This document shows, in pieces, positions 34,057 to 42,558 of a DNA stretch of 64,000 nucleotides. The position numbers and the translations under genes are program-made. Source of the stretch: Lacicoccus halitifaciens (GTDB lineage: Bacteria > Bacillota > Bacilli > Staphylococcales > Salinicoccaceae); NCBI RefSeq assembly GCF_040544485.1, contig NZ_JBDZDV010000002.1:124001-188000 (forward strand), read 5' to 3'. The first letter of the stretch is position 1. Every line of letters begins with the position of its first letter. The notes beneath the pieces were generated by a model. It was not told the DNA's origin. It saw only the letters and a list, made by a program, of their open reading frames with translations, and ran no database searches.

Positions 34057-34703
34057 TCCTCTATATCAACATGAAGTACATAGTATTTTAGTTTATTTAC
34101 ACTATCAAGAACAATCTGGGCTTTTTCAAAATTTTCGTCACACTGCTCATTAAAGAGCTCTACGACTTCTTCAAATTCGCTTCTTTCATTTTCCTGTGGG
34201 CCATAAAATTGCAGTATGTCATCTTGTCCTATATATCTAACCGGCCCCTCAATAATGTTATTATTTTCAAAATCAAACACATAAACATAAGGTGTATAAG
34301 TTTCAAAGTTATATGTGGTTATTGCCTCACTTAAGGCTGATTTTGAATCTTGAAAAAGGGACTTGTTAAAATTAATTTTATTTAATGGTTTAATAATTAA
34401 TGGCAATATCCAAAAACCTAGGATTACTGCTACAAGTAATGAGGTCCCAAAAAATGCCAACAACTTTAAACCTAACCTCAGATATTGACTATCCGGTATT
34501 ATCTCTCTTATAGAATCAATAGAAATTATAAAACTTAAAGCAATCAGGGTGAGAGCAAAAACTAAGACAGTATAAAGAGAAATCAAATATACTTTATTAT
34601 GAACATTATATCTATGTTCCGAAATTAGAACTTTTTTATATAGAATACTATAGACTATAAATCCGGGTACGCCAGATGTAATTAGCATCAAGATTATGTC
34701 CAA
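34053..34703 (-). CDS. membrane protein of unknown function
   Basis: 216 aa with three clear transmembrane segments (about residues 3-22, 43-64 and 82-105), then a soluble 110-residue C-terminal domain with the pattern TYTPYVYVFDFENNNIIEGP and GQDDILQFYGP. The tail beginning about residue 145 is mixed beta and acidic. The architecture resembles small DUF6338-like membrane proteins of phages and islands, but I cannot assign it firmly. AT-rich and set among relics, so probably acquired. Confidence 0.65.
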   Translation of the reverse strand: MDIILMLITSGVPGFIVYSILYKKVLISEHRYNVHNKVYLISLYTVLVFALTLIALSFIISIDSIREIIPDSQYLRLGLKLLAFFGTSLLVAVILGFWILPLIIKPLNKINFNKSLFQDSKSALSEAITTYNFETYTPYVYVFDFENNNIIEGPVRYIGQDDILQFYGPQENERSEFEEVVELFNEQCDENFEKAQIVLDSVNKLKYYVLHVDIED

Positions 34704-36062
34704 GTGATAATCACCGTCCTTGTATATTTATTTTATCAATAATTAAGACCTATTACTTACACTAGGGTTAAAAATTTTTTAGTAGTTTCATGTGCTTAAG
34801 TAGGCTATTTTTGTGGAATCATAATAAATACATAAATAATGAATTGAAAATAGCGAAAGAGAATTAATGAGATAGCAATTAAAAGATTACCTAAAACAGT
34901 AGATCTATTCTTTCAATCTTATTTAAAATATATAAGGAAAAGCAGTTTCAAGGTATAAGAAAAGAGAAACAAGAAGCTTTGTTTTTGCAAGAGAAACCGG
35001 TCATCTTTAATTTCCAGAGCTCAATATAAATAATTTAATTGATTTATTTGAGAGAATACCTCAGACATGACTTAATCTATAATCATTCAAATAGTTATAT
35101 CTTTGTTATTGATACATTAGCTCGTATGTACAAATATGTGTATTATTGTCGTCCTCAAAATTGTGTCTACCGATACTCTGCCTTGAAGACTAAAAAAGAC
35201 ATAAAAAAAGCTCCTTAAGACGTCGTTACATCAAGAGGGTTGCACTTAGATTACACTATTATTATTCTTCTTATATGTAAAGTGGATTAAAAAGCGTTTA
35301 GATTTAACCACGATGTTGTGATACCAATTCTTTCCGGACTATCTGTGAAATATTCATCCTTAGATTGTTTATCCTTAATTAGAAAGTTAATATCTTAACC
35401 TTTGTATAATCTTAGTCATTCTATCTACATCCCGTCGTGTTATGACTCCCATGTAAGAGCTTGTTTTAAAGTTTAATTTATATTCTATCTTTGGTGGTGT
35501 CCTTAAAACAATATAAGAAAGAGTTGGCATCAATTTTTAAGATTTCTCACTCACTATATGCGTTTTAAGCGTCTTAATCCTTGTAAGATAAAGATTCCCG
35601 GTTATTAAACCATCCAACGCGCGGCATCCTCAGCAGTCGGACTTTACATAAATCAAAAAAGGAAAGTTTTGCATGCTTACTCGGGTTGAGTTATTTCTTT
35701 GTAATAATGTTTCTGCATCTTTTTAAGGTGCCTGCTTTATCCGATTCTTCTTTATTTCAATGTTTTATAAGACATCTTAACTATATTGGCATAATAGTGA
35801 TTATTATGTATCACGGAATTCCCTTTCATAAGAGAAGTTATCATCATCCGTAAGTTGCCTACCCAGCTGCTTCACTTCGATATGCCCTTGTTGAGATTGT
35901 ATCAATCTCTTATTGGTCTTGTCTGTTTCTCAAACGACTTTATGCCTCTTCTCTTGAAAAGTTAATTTATCAAGAGCCTCAGTGTTCTCTTTCATACGGT
36001 CGTTCTGACTGTGTGGGATTTCTCGAAAGAATACATAAATATTATATATAAATGAATTATTT
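34704..36062. other. AT-rich region with decayed reading frames
   Basis: About 1.36 kb with no intact gene. Between 36020 and 35810 the minus strand carries an open stretch broken by one TGA. The remainder has stops in all frames and no clear terminal repeats, so I see relics of an element but cannot name it. Confidence 0.5.
35810..36022 (-). pseudogene. decayed coding fragment next to the replication-type helix-turn-helix gene
   Basis: Minus-strand frame reads NDRMKENTEALDKLTFQEKR, HKVV, a TGA stop, ETDKTNKRLIQSQQG, then HIEVKQLGRQLTDDDNFSYE before two stops. It is Lys/Glu/Gln-rich and predicted helical, as in small phage or plasmid proteins. It lies about 40 bp downstream of the helix-turn-helix gene at 36063 and may have belonged to the same element. 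Family unknown. Confidence 0.4.
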
Positions 36063-36296
36063 TTATTCCGATTTTTCATTTATATATCCATAATCCAGTG
36101 ACTCTTTCCGGTATTTGTAAAATCTTTTCTCTGATATACCCATTCCATCTAAAATCATATTTAAATGAAAATATGCCCTGCTACTGTTGCGAGTAAAAGA
36201 AGACAGGTATGATTTTATAACTTTTGCTTCAGGACTGAACCGATCACCCCTCATTAATATTTTAGGAATTAAACCATAACTGCCGCCGTCATACAT
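36063..36296 (-). CDS. replication-type winged helix (HTH_36) protein, probably truncated
   Basis: 77 aa: GSYGLIPKILMRGDRF, SPEAKVIKSYLSSFTRNSS and MGISEKRFYKYRKESL match the HTH_36 domain at the N-terminus of replication initiators from Gram-positive phages and plasmids. Intact proteins of this type are usually three times longer, so this is likely the N-terminal remnant of a replication gene, with the remainder eroded. The ATG has a GGAGG-like site upstream (AAGGAGGT). Still could be translated. Confidence 0.6.
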   Translation of the reverse strand: MYDGGSYGLIPKILMRGDRFSPEAKVIKSYLSSFTRNSSRAYFHLNMILDGMGISEKRFYKYRKESLDYGYINEKSE

Positions 36297-36468
36297 ACCT
36301 CCTTATATAGTTTCTTTGTTCATAGCATAACTCCGAATCCCTCGATGATCTAAATAATAATATCGCTGAAAATCAATTTTAGAGGTCGTATAATGTTAGT
36401 TATGGTATCTATACAACCTCATAAATTGAAGTAAGATAACACTCATGAACCGCCTGCACTCGGCTTTT

Positions 36469-36786
36469 TTATTGTTCCTTCTGCTCTTCCAGGTGCTTCA
36501 TATTATGTTCCTGAGCAATCTCTATCAAGCTTCTTAACTGTGCAAAGTTACTATTCATGTAGTCGTTAGTGTTTGATTTGCCGGAATATTTATTCAACAT
36601 CTGATAAATGCTCTCCACCTCCTCCATCTGTAGCTCGACATGTATGAGTAAATGGTGCAGTTGCTCCTTGTTTATTAAAAGATCATTAACTTCATTTTCT
36701 CTTTCGATATACTTCTCTCTGAAATACTTTACGTCAGATAGTTTGGTTTCATTGAATTTGTTCATCTCAATTTCTTTATAATTCAT
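36469..36786 (-). CDS. small coiled-coil protein of unknown function
   Basis: 105 aa, highly charged and almost wholly helical with heptad-like spacing (NDLLINKEQLHHLLIHVELQ). AGGGGAG precedes the ATG. No membrane segment or known domain. Likely a phage- or plasmid-type accessory gene. Upstream of the HTH_36 remnant on the same strand, 170 bp away, and perhaps of the same origin. Confidence 0.55.
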   Translation of the reverse strand: MNYKEIEMNKFNETKLSDVKYFREKYIERENEVNDLLINKEQLHHLLIHVELQMEEVESIYQMLNKYSGKSNTNDYMNSNFAQLRSLIEIAQEHNMKHLEEQKEQ

Positions 36787-36993
36787 TATTACTACTCCCC
36801 TCGTCGATAATTTTTAATAATTTGAATGGTATAAAAGCTTCCTTCACTTCATTTCATTTTCTTCAATATTGTATTTTTAAATCCTAATTAAACCAATGCA
36901 TTTCTAAGTCTTATAAGCTTTAAGAAAAATTCTATACATTTTAATCGTCTCCTTTTGATATAATTTAATTAATTTATTTATGAGGTGATACTA

Positions 36994-37530
36994 GTGGAAC
37001 AAGACATAATGACATGGATTACTCTTATAGCTGCAGTAGCTAGTGCAGGGTTTTCAGGTTGGGCTATATTCAGAGATATCTTAAAAGATAGAATCAAAAT
37101 TGAAATTTCAAATGTGGATGTCATAATGGACAAGGTAGACAAACAAGTCAAATATAGCTTTTATGTAAATAATTTATCTGAGCATCCAATTGTAATAACC
37201 GACGTTAAACTTTTTAAAAATGATAAAGAATTATTGGATAATGGTCATGATCCGAGTCCTAATAAGGTCCCTCTAGGGCCTCCAGATATATTTACTGGTC
37301 AGCAACGTTATTCTGAATTTCCAAGGATTGGAATGGACAGTTCAAATTTCGATAGTGATTTGGTTCTCTTCCCTCATGACTCTGTTCATCTCTCGTATTA
37401 TTTAGATGAATCTCCTAATCGATTAGAGATTTATACATCAAAACCAAAACAATCTAAACATTCTATTAATGTAGACTTCGAAAAGGAATTGGATAAAGAG
37501 ATTAGAAAATTGGTTAAATCTAAACAATAG
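36994..37530 (+). CDS. membrane-anchored protein with beta-rich domain, unknown function
   Basis: 178 aa from GTG 36994 (GAGGTGA six bases upstream; a GTG at 36985 lies within that site). One N-terminal transmembrane helix (TLIAAVASAGFSGWAIF), then a domain resembling an immunoglobulin-like beta sandwich (YSFYVNNLSEHPIVITDVKL) facing one side of the membrane, ending in a basic tail. No family recognised; proteins of this layout are common in islands and prophages. Confidence 0.6.
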   Translation: MEQDIMTWITLIAAVASAGFSGWAIFRDILKDRIKIEISNVDVIMDKVDKQVKYSFYVNNLSEHPIVITDVKLFKNDKELLDNGHDPSPNKVPLGPPDIFTGQQRYSEFPRIGMDSSNFDSDLVLFPHDSVHLSYYLDESPNRLEIYTSKPKQSKHSINVDFEKELDKEIRKLVKSKQ

Positions 37531-37948
37531 CTAGCTTCAATTTTATCTGCTTTATTTACATTCAACTCAATCTGTTGTGCCAGTCCTTCTTTCAAACATG
37601 TCATCAATTCTCTTTTGTCCTACGGGTCGGTGCCTTCATACCGTTTACATACTTTCATTTTTATCGCCTCATCTCTGTATATACTTTTAATACTCTAAGA
37701 TGGTTAGTCATACATTTTGGACTACTCATGACAGTGCTTCCTCAATGTTGGCATTAAAGCGCCCATGGACCATTTCGGCTACTCTAATTACAGGACATCT
37801 TACATATATATACCCATGTTACGAAGAAGATGAATGAGACAATGATAGAGAAATTTGAAAAAGAGAATTACTGGCCCTTGGGATTGATGTTTTGCCAGGT
37901 ATTTCTTTGATACAATTAAAGCATTGAACATGGAGAGGATGCTATATA
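37531..37948. other. gene-poor spacer with a small relic
   Basis: On the minus strand an open frame starts at ATG 37658 with GAGGCGA upstream, reads MKVCKRYEGTDP, a TAG, and DKRELMTCLKEGLAQQIE. It is a dead small gene of unknown family, entering the 3' end of the plus-strand neighbour. The remaining 250 bp shows nothing recognisable. Confidence 0.45.
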
Positions 37949-38614
37949 TTGGAATGGTTTGAATGGGCTTTTGTTATACCAATAATCGGGTGGTTAATTA
38001 GAGAAATTTGGGCGAAGATTTCTCAAGATAAATTTATAAGAAAACAAGCTAATGTGGAGCATGAATATTATCAAAAGCGACTATTATTTGATAGTAAATA
38101 TGATTTGTATAAAAGCGTATATGCTAAAATGAAGTACTATCACGGGAGTCTGGCAGCATTTAATCCCGATCATCTCGAAAGAATATTATTTTCAGTACAG
38201 AAGGATGCAATAGAACATTACAAAGAATTTTTGATTGACAATGGTGCCCAAGAAAATGAATTAAACACCTTTGAACTGGATTACAATAGAGAAGAGAATA
38301 AAAGAATCGCAGCTAATTTTGATATGACTATGCAAAAAATAGAAGACGGCAGGAGAGATTTTAACAATTATTTGACTATAAATGAGTTCATGTTTAGTGA
38401 GGATGAAATTAAAATTATTAGAGCCTTTACTAATTTAGGAATGAGAACGGAACAAATACTATATGATGCTGAAAATATTCTCGAAAAGCCTTTGGAGGAG
38501 CAATATAAACTTTTGCTTGATCACTTAAATACAGGTTATAAAAAAAATACTACTGGAATGTTGAGTTTAATTTCATCTTTTGAAAAGACTATAAGGGAAA
38601 AACTGAGTCTCTAG
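37949..38614 (+). CDS. membrane-anchored coiled-coil protein, unknown function
   Basis: 221 aa. A TTG start at 37949 is used because GGAGAGG lies ten bases upstream and no ATG fits. One N-terminal membrane segment (WFEWAFVIPIIGWLI) is followed by a long helical, charged region. Not recognised. Its own terminator follows at once. The gene is AT-rich (about 32% GC against about 48% in the flanking core genes), so it belongs to the island. Confidence 0.6.
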   Translation: MEWFEWAFVIPIIGWLIREIWAKISQDKFIRKQANVEHEYYQKRLLFDSKYDLYKSVYAKMKYYHGSLAAFNPDHLERILFSVQKDAIEHYKEFLIDNGAQENELNTFELDYNREENKRIAANFDMTMQKIEDGRRDFNNYLTINEFMFSEDEIKIIRAFTNLGMRTEQILYDAENILEKPLEEQYKLLLDHLNTGYKKNTTGMLSLISSFEKTIREKLSL

Positions 38615-38639
38615 ACACCTTCTTATAAGGTGTCTTTTC
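38613..38639 (+). terminator. terminator at the end of the island gene
   Basis: AGACACCTT / AAGGTGTCT with a five-base loop followed by TTTTC; overlaps the stop codon of the preceding gene by two bases. Confidence 0.85.
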
Positions 38640-38699
38640 TATGGAACCTCTCACACTTTGGCCCGAAATTGCCCTGAAACCGATATTTAGACAAAAGAA

Positions 38700-38731
38700 A
38701 AAGCCCTCAAACCATTGGTTTGATAGGCTTT
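38700..38731 (-). terminator. terminator of rpsR
   Basis: Imperfect stem AAGCCCTCAAACC / GGTTTGATAGGCTT, T-rich on the minus strand, 17 bp past the rpsR stop. Confidence 0.8.
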
Positions 38732-38747
38732 ATGAACATATATACTA

Positions 38748-38987
38748 TTATGCTTCTTCTTTAACGTATGGTAACAATGCCATGTGACGTGCGCGTTTGA
38801 TCGCTACAGTCAATGGACGCTGATACTTCGCGGAAGTACCTGTTACACGTCTAGGAAGAATTTTGCCACGTTCTGAAATGAACTTTTTAAGCATTTCTAC
38901 TTCTTTATAGTCGATGTGCGTAATGCCGTTTGCTGTGAAATAACAAACCTTTTTACGACGACGACCGCCTCTTCTTGGACCTGCCAT
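38748..38987 (-). CDS. rpsR: 30S ribosomal protein S18
   Basis: 79 aa, matching S. aureus S18 nearly residue for residue (CYFTANGITHIDYKEVE, ISERGKILPRRVTGT, ARHMALLPYVKEEA). Small-subunit protein that pairs with S6. In most Bacillota it is the third gene of rpsF-ssb-rpsR, but here neither rpsF nor ssb lies upstream: the gene has its own promoter (39113-39141) and stands alone beside modB. The sequence is canonical, so this looks like a relocated gene or a second copy. Confidence 0.97.
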   Translation of the reverse strand: MAGPRRGGRRRKKVCYFTANGITHIDYKEVEMLKKFISERGKILPRRVTGTSAKYQRPLTVAIKRARHMALLPYVKEEA

Positions 38988-39112
38988 GAGAAAAGCCTCC
39001 TTTAATTACAGATTGTCTGGTGAGCCTCGTGTGTGTGGTCGGCTCATGACCTTACGAATCCATAATTTCGTTCATCACGTGTGAATATGTCCTGTGTGTA
39101 TGTGCACGATTA

Positions 39113-39141
39113 ATAATACAATATTGAAGGGTCATTGTCAA
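39113..39141 (-). promoter_or_regulatory. SigA promoter of the solitary rpsR
   Basis: On the minus strand TTGACA, 17 bases, TATTAT. The 125-base leader holds a hairpin TGAGCC/GGCTCA (39021-39044) whose loop begins GACCACAC, with CCG next to the stem. It could bind the S6:S18 complex, but that is a guess. Confidence 0.65.
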
Positions 39142-39150
39142 TATACACAA

Positions 39151-39843
39151 TTATGATTCATTCGCTTTCACGCGGATGAACATCAGCATGAAGAAGGACA
39201 GGATGACGATGACGATCACCCATGCCCAGGCGAGTGACATGTTGCCGGATTGGAGTGCGACGTATATCGCGGTGGGCAGTGTCTGCGTGCGCCCGGGGAT
39301 ATTGCCCGCGATGATGATGGTCGCACCGAATTCCCCGAGCGCCCGGGCGAAGCTTAAGAGCGCTCCTGTGATCAGGGCCGTCCTGGCAAGCGGCAGGGTG
39401 ATCCTCGTGAATACCTGCCAACGGTTCGCCCCGTCTACCCGCGCGGCGTTCTCTATATCTTCATTGACATTGAGGAATCCGCCCTTCGCTGCCTGGTACA
39501 TCAGCGGGAATGCCACCACCGTGCTCGCAGCCACCGCCGCATACCATGTGAATATGATGGTGTCGCCGTAGATCCACGCGATCGCCTCCCCGACGACGCT
39601 GTTGTTTCCGAACAGCACGAGCAGCAGGAACCCGACGACCGTCGGCGGCAGCACAAGCGGCATCATCAGCACCGTCTCGACGACGATCTTCCCTTTGAAA
39701 TCATTCCTCGCCATAAAGCGCGCAATGATGATGCCGAGTATCAGGACGATGACGAGCGCGATAAAGGCGACCCGTAGGGAAAGCAGCACCGGCGTCAGGA
39801 ACTCCTGGGCCGTGATGTTACTGGACAATAAAACCATATTCAT
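39151..39843 (-). CDS. modB: molybdate ABC transporter permease ModB
   Basis: Membrane-spanning subunit of the molybdate importer, 230 aa from ATG 39843 (GGTGAGG six bases before), overlapping the end of modA by 26 bp. About five transmembrane segments; the ATPase-contact loop motif AARVDGANRWQVFTRITLP (EAA loop) and GEFGATIIIAGN are conserved. No modC ATPase gene follows: rpsR begins 163 bp downstream, so the ATPase must be encoded elsewhere or the system is incomplete. Confidence 0.93.
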   Translation of the reverse strand: MNMVLLSSNITAQEFLTPVLLSLRVAFIALVIVLILGIIIARFMARNDFKGKIVVETVLMMPLVLPPTVVGFLLLVLFGNNSVVGEAIAWIYGDTIIFTWYAAVAASTVVAFPLMYQAAKGGFLNVNEDIENAARVDGANRWQVFTRITLPLARTALITGALLSFARALGEFGATIIIAGNIPGRTQTLPTAIYVALQSGNMSLAWAWVIVIVILSFFMLMFIRVKANES

Positions 39844-40669
39844 TGAAAACCTCACCGGCTTCTTCACTCTGCATGAACTCGAAGAAGGCAAGCTGGGCCG
39901 CTTCATTATCCGTATCGTTCATCATGCCGAGGGGATATACGATCGGCGAATGGGCATCTTCCGGTGCCGCATCCACCACATCGATCCCGTCACTCATCAT
40001 CGCATCGGTATGATACACCATCCCCGCATCGGCATTGCCGGTCTCGACATAGTTCAGCACCTGCCTCACATCTTCGGCATAGACGAATTTCGATTCGATT
40101 CCTTCCATTATATCCATGTTTTCGAAGGCCTCGACGCTGTACTCGCCTGCAGGCACGGATTCAGGGTTACCGATTGCGATCTGATCTGCGTTTTCCAGAT
40201 CATCAAAAGACGTCAACGAATCACTGTCCGACGGTACGATCAGAACGAGCTCGTTTGTGAGCAGATCCACCGAATTTTCCTCATCGATGTACCCTTCATC
40301 CATGACCTCCTGGAAGTGATCCACATTGGCCGAGAAGAATAAATCCACCGGCGCCCCCTGAATGATCTGCTGCATCAGTGCACCCGAGCCGCCGAAATTA
40401 TAGTCCACCGTGACATCCGGGTATTCTTCATTGAAAAGTGTGGTGATCTCCCCAAGCACATCCACAAGGCTCGCTGCAGCAGAGACCGTGATTGTACCTT
40501 CAACATCAGTTGCCGTGTCTTCAGGCGCTTCTTCGGGCGATTCAAGCGTCGTATCCGTCGAATCCTCATCATCTATGATATTTTCGTCCACTTCACCGTT
40601 CCCGCATGCCGCAACAATGAATACGGCGAGGAACAGCATCAAAAACTTCAATCCATCTGCAAATTTCAT
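39818..40669 (-). CDS. modA: molybdate-binding lipoprotein ModA
   Basis: Extracellular solute-binding lipoprotein, 283 aa, for molybdate (or tungstate). Signal peptide with lipobox IVAAC, then an acidic linker of about 35 residues, then the type II binding fold beginning ITVSAAASLVDVLGEI and NFGGSGALMQQI, the oxyanion-contacting segments. Cotranscribed with modB, which overlaps its 3' end. The long Asp/Glu/Thr linker is unusual but typical of halotolerant Gram-positive lipoproteins. Confidence 0.93.
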   Translation of the reverse strand: MKFADGLKFLMLFLAVFIVAACGNGEVDENIIDDEDSTDTTLESPEEAPEDTATDVEGTITVSAAASLVDVLGEITTLFNEEYPDVTVDYNFGGSGALMQQIIQGAPVDLFFSANVDHFQEVMDEGYIDEENSVDLLTNELVLIVPSDSDSLTSFDDLENADQIAIGNPESVPAGEYSVEAFENMDIMEGIESKFVYAEDVRQVLNYVETGNADAGMVYHTDAMMSDGIDVVDAAPEDAHSPIVYPLGMMNDTDNEAAQLAFFEFMQSEEAGEVFNEYGFIVQ

Positions 40670-40839
40670 TTACCGGAGCCTCCTTTCACTGAGTTTATTT
40701 TATTCAAGTATATTGGTTTGGTTTATCAAAGTAAATCATGGAGGGGAGCTCCATTTGACAATACCCGCAATTTATATCGCTTTACCCGCACCAGTCCCTC
40801 CCCTACAATTGAATGAAGAATAAATTTAGGGGGATTATG

Positions 40840-41421
40840 ATGACGAATGAAAATGCAGTGGAAAGAGAAGCGGGCGCACAGTTCAACCTGAGCGTGATGA
40901 GCGACGACTTTGCCGAAGTGATTTTAAGTGCCCTGGATGCAGTGGATGCGAAGAAAGTGTGGATGAAGACGGATGATGTGGCAACCGCTGCGACCGGCAG
41001 CATCGCGGATGTATTCGACGTGGTCAAGGCCATCTACCTGAATGCGTCAAAGACCGGCCTGCATGTGGAGATGAGCGGGAACATCGTCCTTGGCGGCTGC
41101 AACACGGGAGAGGATGAGAATGATAAAAACGAAGTCCGCCTGAATGATGAGACATCTAGACGGATTTCCCAAAAGGCGGGCTGCAGATTTTCAATCTATC
41201 CCCTCGGCGAGACAGGTTATATTGAAAAGATCACAAAATCAGTGGAGAAGCTGCCGGATTACGGTGTCGAGGTCAGCATGGTGCCTTTTGCGACCCGTAT
41301 CGACGGTGAAGTGAATGATATTTTTGAAGCTCTGGAAGCGACATTCACCGAGATTCAGGAGACGAGCGAGCACGTGGTCATGCCTTTCACGATTTCGTGC
41401 AACAGTCCGTCAAACCGATGA
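40840..41421 (+). CDS. YkoF-like thiamine/HMP-binding protein
   Basis: 193 aa from ATG 40840 (TAGGGGGA upstream). Two repeats of the YkoF domain are visible: the first around GAQFNLSVMSDDFAEVILSA and VHVEMSGNIVLGGC, the second around GCRFSIYPLGETGYIEKI. In Bacillus YkoF binds thiamine or hydroxymethylpyrimidine and accompanies a transporter; here there is no transporter gene next to it and no TPP riboswitch is visible upstream. The ligand is therefore inferred from the family only. Confidence 0.78.
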   Translation: MTNENAVEREAGAQFNLSVMSDDFAEVILSALDAVDAKKVWMKTDDVATAATGSIADVFDVVKAIYLNASKTGLHVEMSGNIVLGGCNTGEDENDKNEVRLNDETSRRISQKAGCRFSIYPLGETGYIEKITKSVEKLPDYGVEVSMVPFATRIDGEVNDIFEALEATFTEIQETSEHVVMPFTISCNSPSNR

Positions 41422-41432
41422 ACATGAAAAAA

Positions 41433-41456
41433 GCGCAGGTCCCAAGTGACCTGCGC
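41433..41456. terminator. bidirectional terminator between YkoF-like gene and nadA
   Basis: GCGCAGGTC / GACCTGCGC with a six-base loop; A-run on the left and TTATTTT on the right serve both strands. Confidence 0.85.
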
Positions 41457-41462
41457 CTTATT

Positions 41463-42557
41463 TTATACGATCGACAACATTCTCTCGAGGCTCTCCTTGG
41501 CGTACCGTGACGTTTCCCCATCAACTTTTATCAGATTCTGCGTATCACCAGCCACAATCTTATCCAGACACCATGCGAGGTGGGGCAGGTCGATGCGGTT
41601 CATCGTCAGACACGGGCACATGATCGGATTGAGCGATTCGATATGCAGATGCGGGTTTTCCTCCTTCAGCCGGTTCACCAGGTTCATTTCCGTGCCGATT
41701 GCCCAGCTTGTACCCGGGGCGGCATTATTGATCATGTCGATGATGTACTTGGTTGAGCCGTCATAATCCGCCATCTGTACGACTTCATGCGTACATTCAG
41801 GGTGTACGAGGACATTCACATCCGGCATCCTCTTCCTGATATTCTTGATATGTATGGGCCAGAATTTCTCATGGACGGAACAGAACCCTTTCCATAAGAT
41901 GATTTGGATATCCCTCCTGTCCCCCTCGAACTCCAGCCTGCGGTTGACGGGATTCCACACAGCCATCCTGTCCAGAGGCACCCCGAGTTCAAAGGCCGTG
42001 TTGCGCCCGAGGTGCTGGTCCGGCAGGAATAAAATCCTCCGACCCTGGGCGAGCGCCCACTCGATGACTTTTTTCGCATTGCCGCTCGTCACGCATGAAC
42101 CGCCGCGTTCACCAACGAAAGACTTGATCGCGGCACTCGAATTGACATAAGTGAGCGGCAATACACTTTCCCCGAAAATTCCGGTCAGTTCCCTGTCGCA
42201 GATAAGGGCCTGATCGATGTTTGCCATATCAGCCATCGAACAGCCAGCATTCAAATCCGGCAGATAGACTTTTTGATGATCCGCAGTCAGTATATCAGCC
42301 GTTTCCGCCATGAAGTGCACCCCGTTGAAAATGATGTATTCCGCCTCATGCTCTTTACATATACGTGCAAGCTGCAGCGAGTCTCCCATCACATCCGCAA
42401 ATTGCGCCACTTCATCTTTTTGGTAATGGTGAGTGGGCATGAAGAGTCTCGCACCCATTTCCTCTTTGATGCCGGAGACTTTTTTCTCCAGTTCCTCCGT
42501 CGTTGCCTCCAAATAGTATTCAGGTATGCGTTCAGGCACCTGAGTCATTATATTCAT
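41463..42557 (-). CDS. nadA: quinolinate synthase NadA
   Basis: Fe-S enzyme that condenses iminoaspartate with dihydroxyacetone phosphate to quinolinate. 364 aa, the long Bacillus-type form. Cysteine ligands for the 4Fe-4S cluster lie near residues 106 (NAGCSMADM), 226-255 (VHPECTHEV) and 316 (IMCPCLTMN). The start follows the nadC stop by two bases with AAGGTGG upstream. Needs the nearby NifS for cluster assembly. Third gene of nadBCA. Confidence 0.96.
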   Translation of the reverse strand: MNIMTQVPERIPEYYLEATTEELEKKVSGIKEEMGARLFMPTHHYQKDEVAQFADVMGDSLQLARICKEHEAEYIIFNGVHFMAETADILTADHQKVYLPDLNAGCSMADMANIDQALICDRELTGIFGESVLPLTYVNSSAAIKSFVGERGGSCVTSGNAKKVIEWALAQGRRILFLPDQHLGRNTAFELGVPLDRMAVWNPVNRRLEFEGDRRDIQIILWKGFCSVHEKFWPIHIKNIRKRMPDVNVLVHPECTHEVVQMADYDGSTKYIIDMINNAAPGTSWAIGTEMNLVNRLKEENPHLHIESLNPIMCPCLTMNRIDLPHLAWCLDKIVAGDTQNLIKVDGETSRYAKESLERMLSIV

Positions 42558-42558
42558 G

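Noticed and set aside
40670..40839. TPP riboswitch before the YkoF-like gene
   Set aside because: No CTGAGA or similar core sequence is present.
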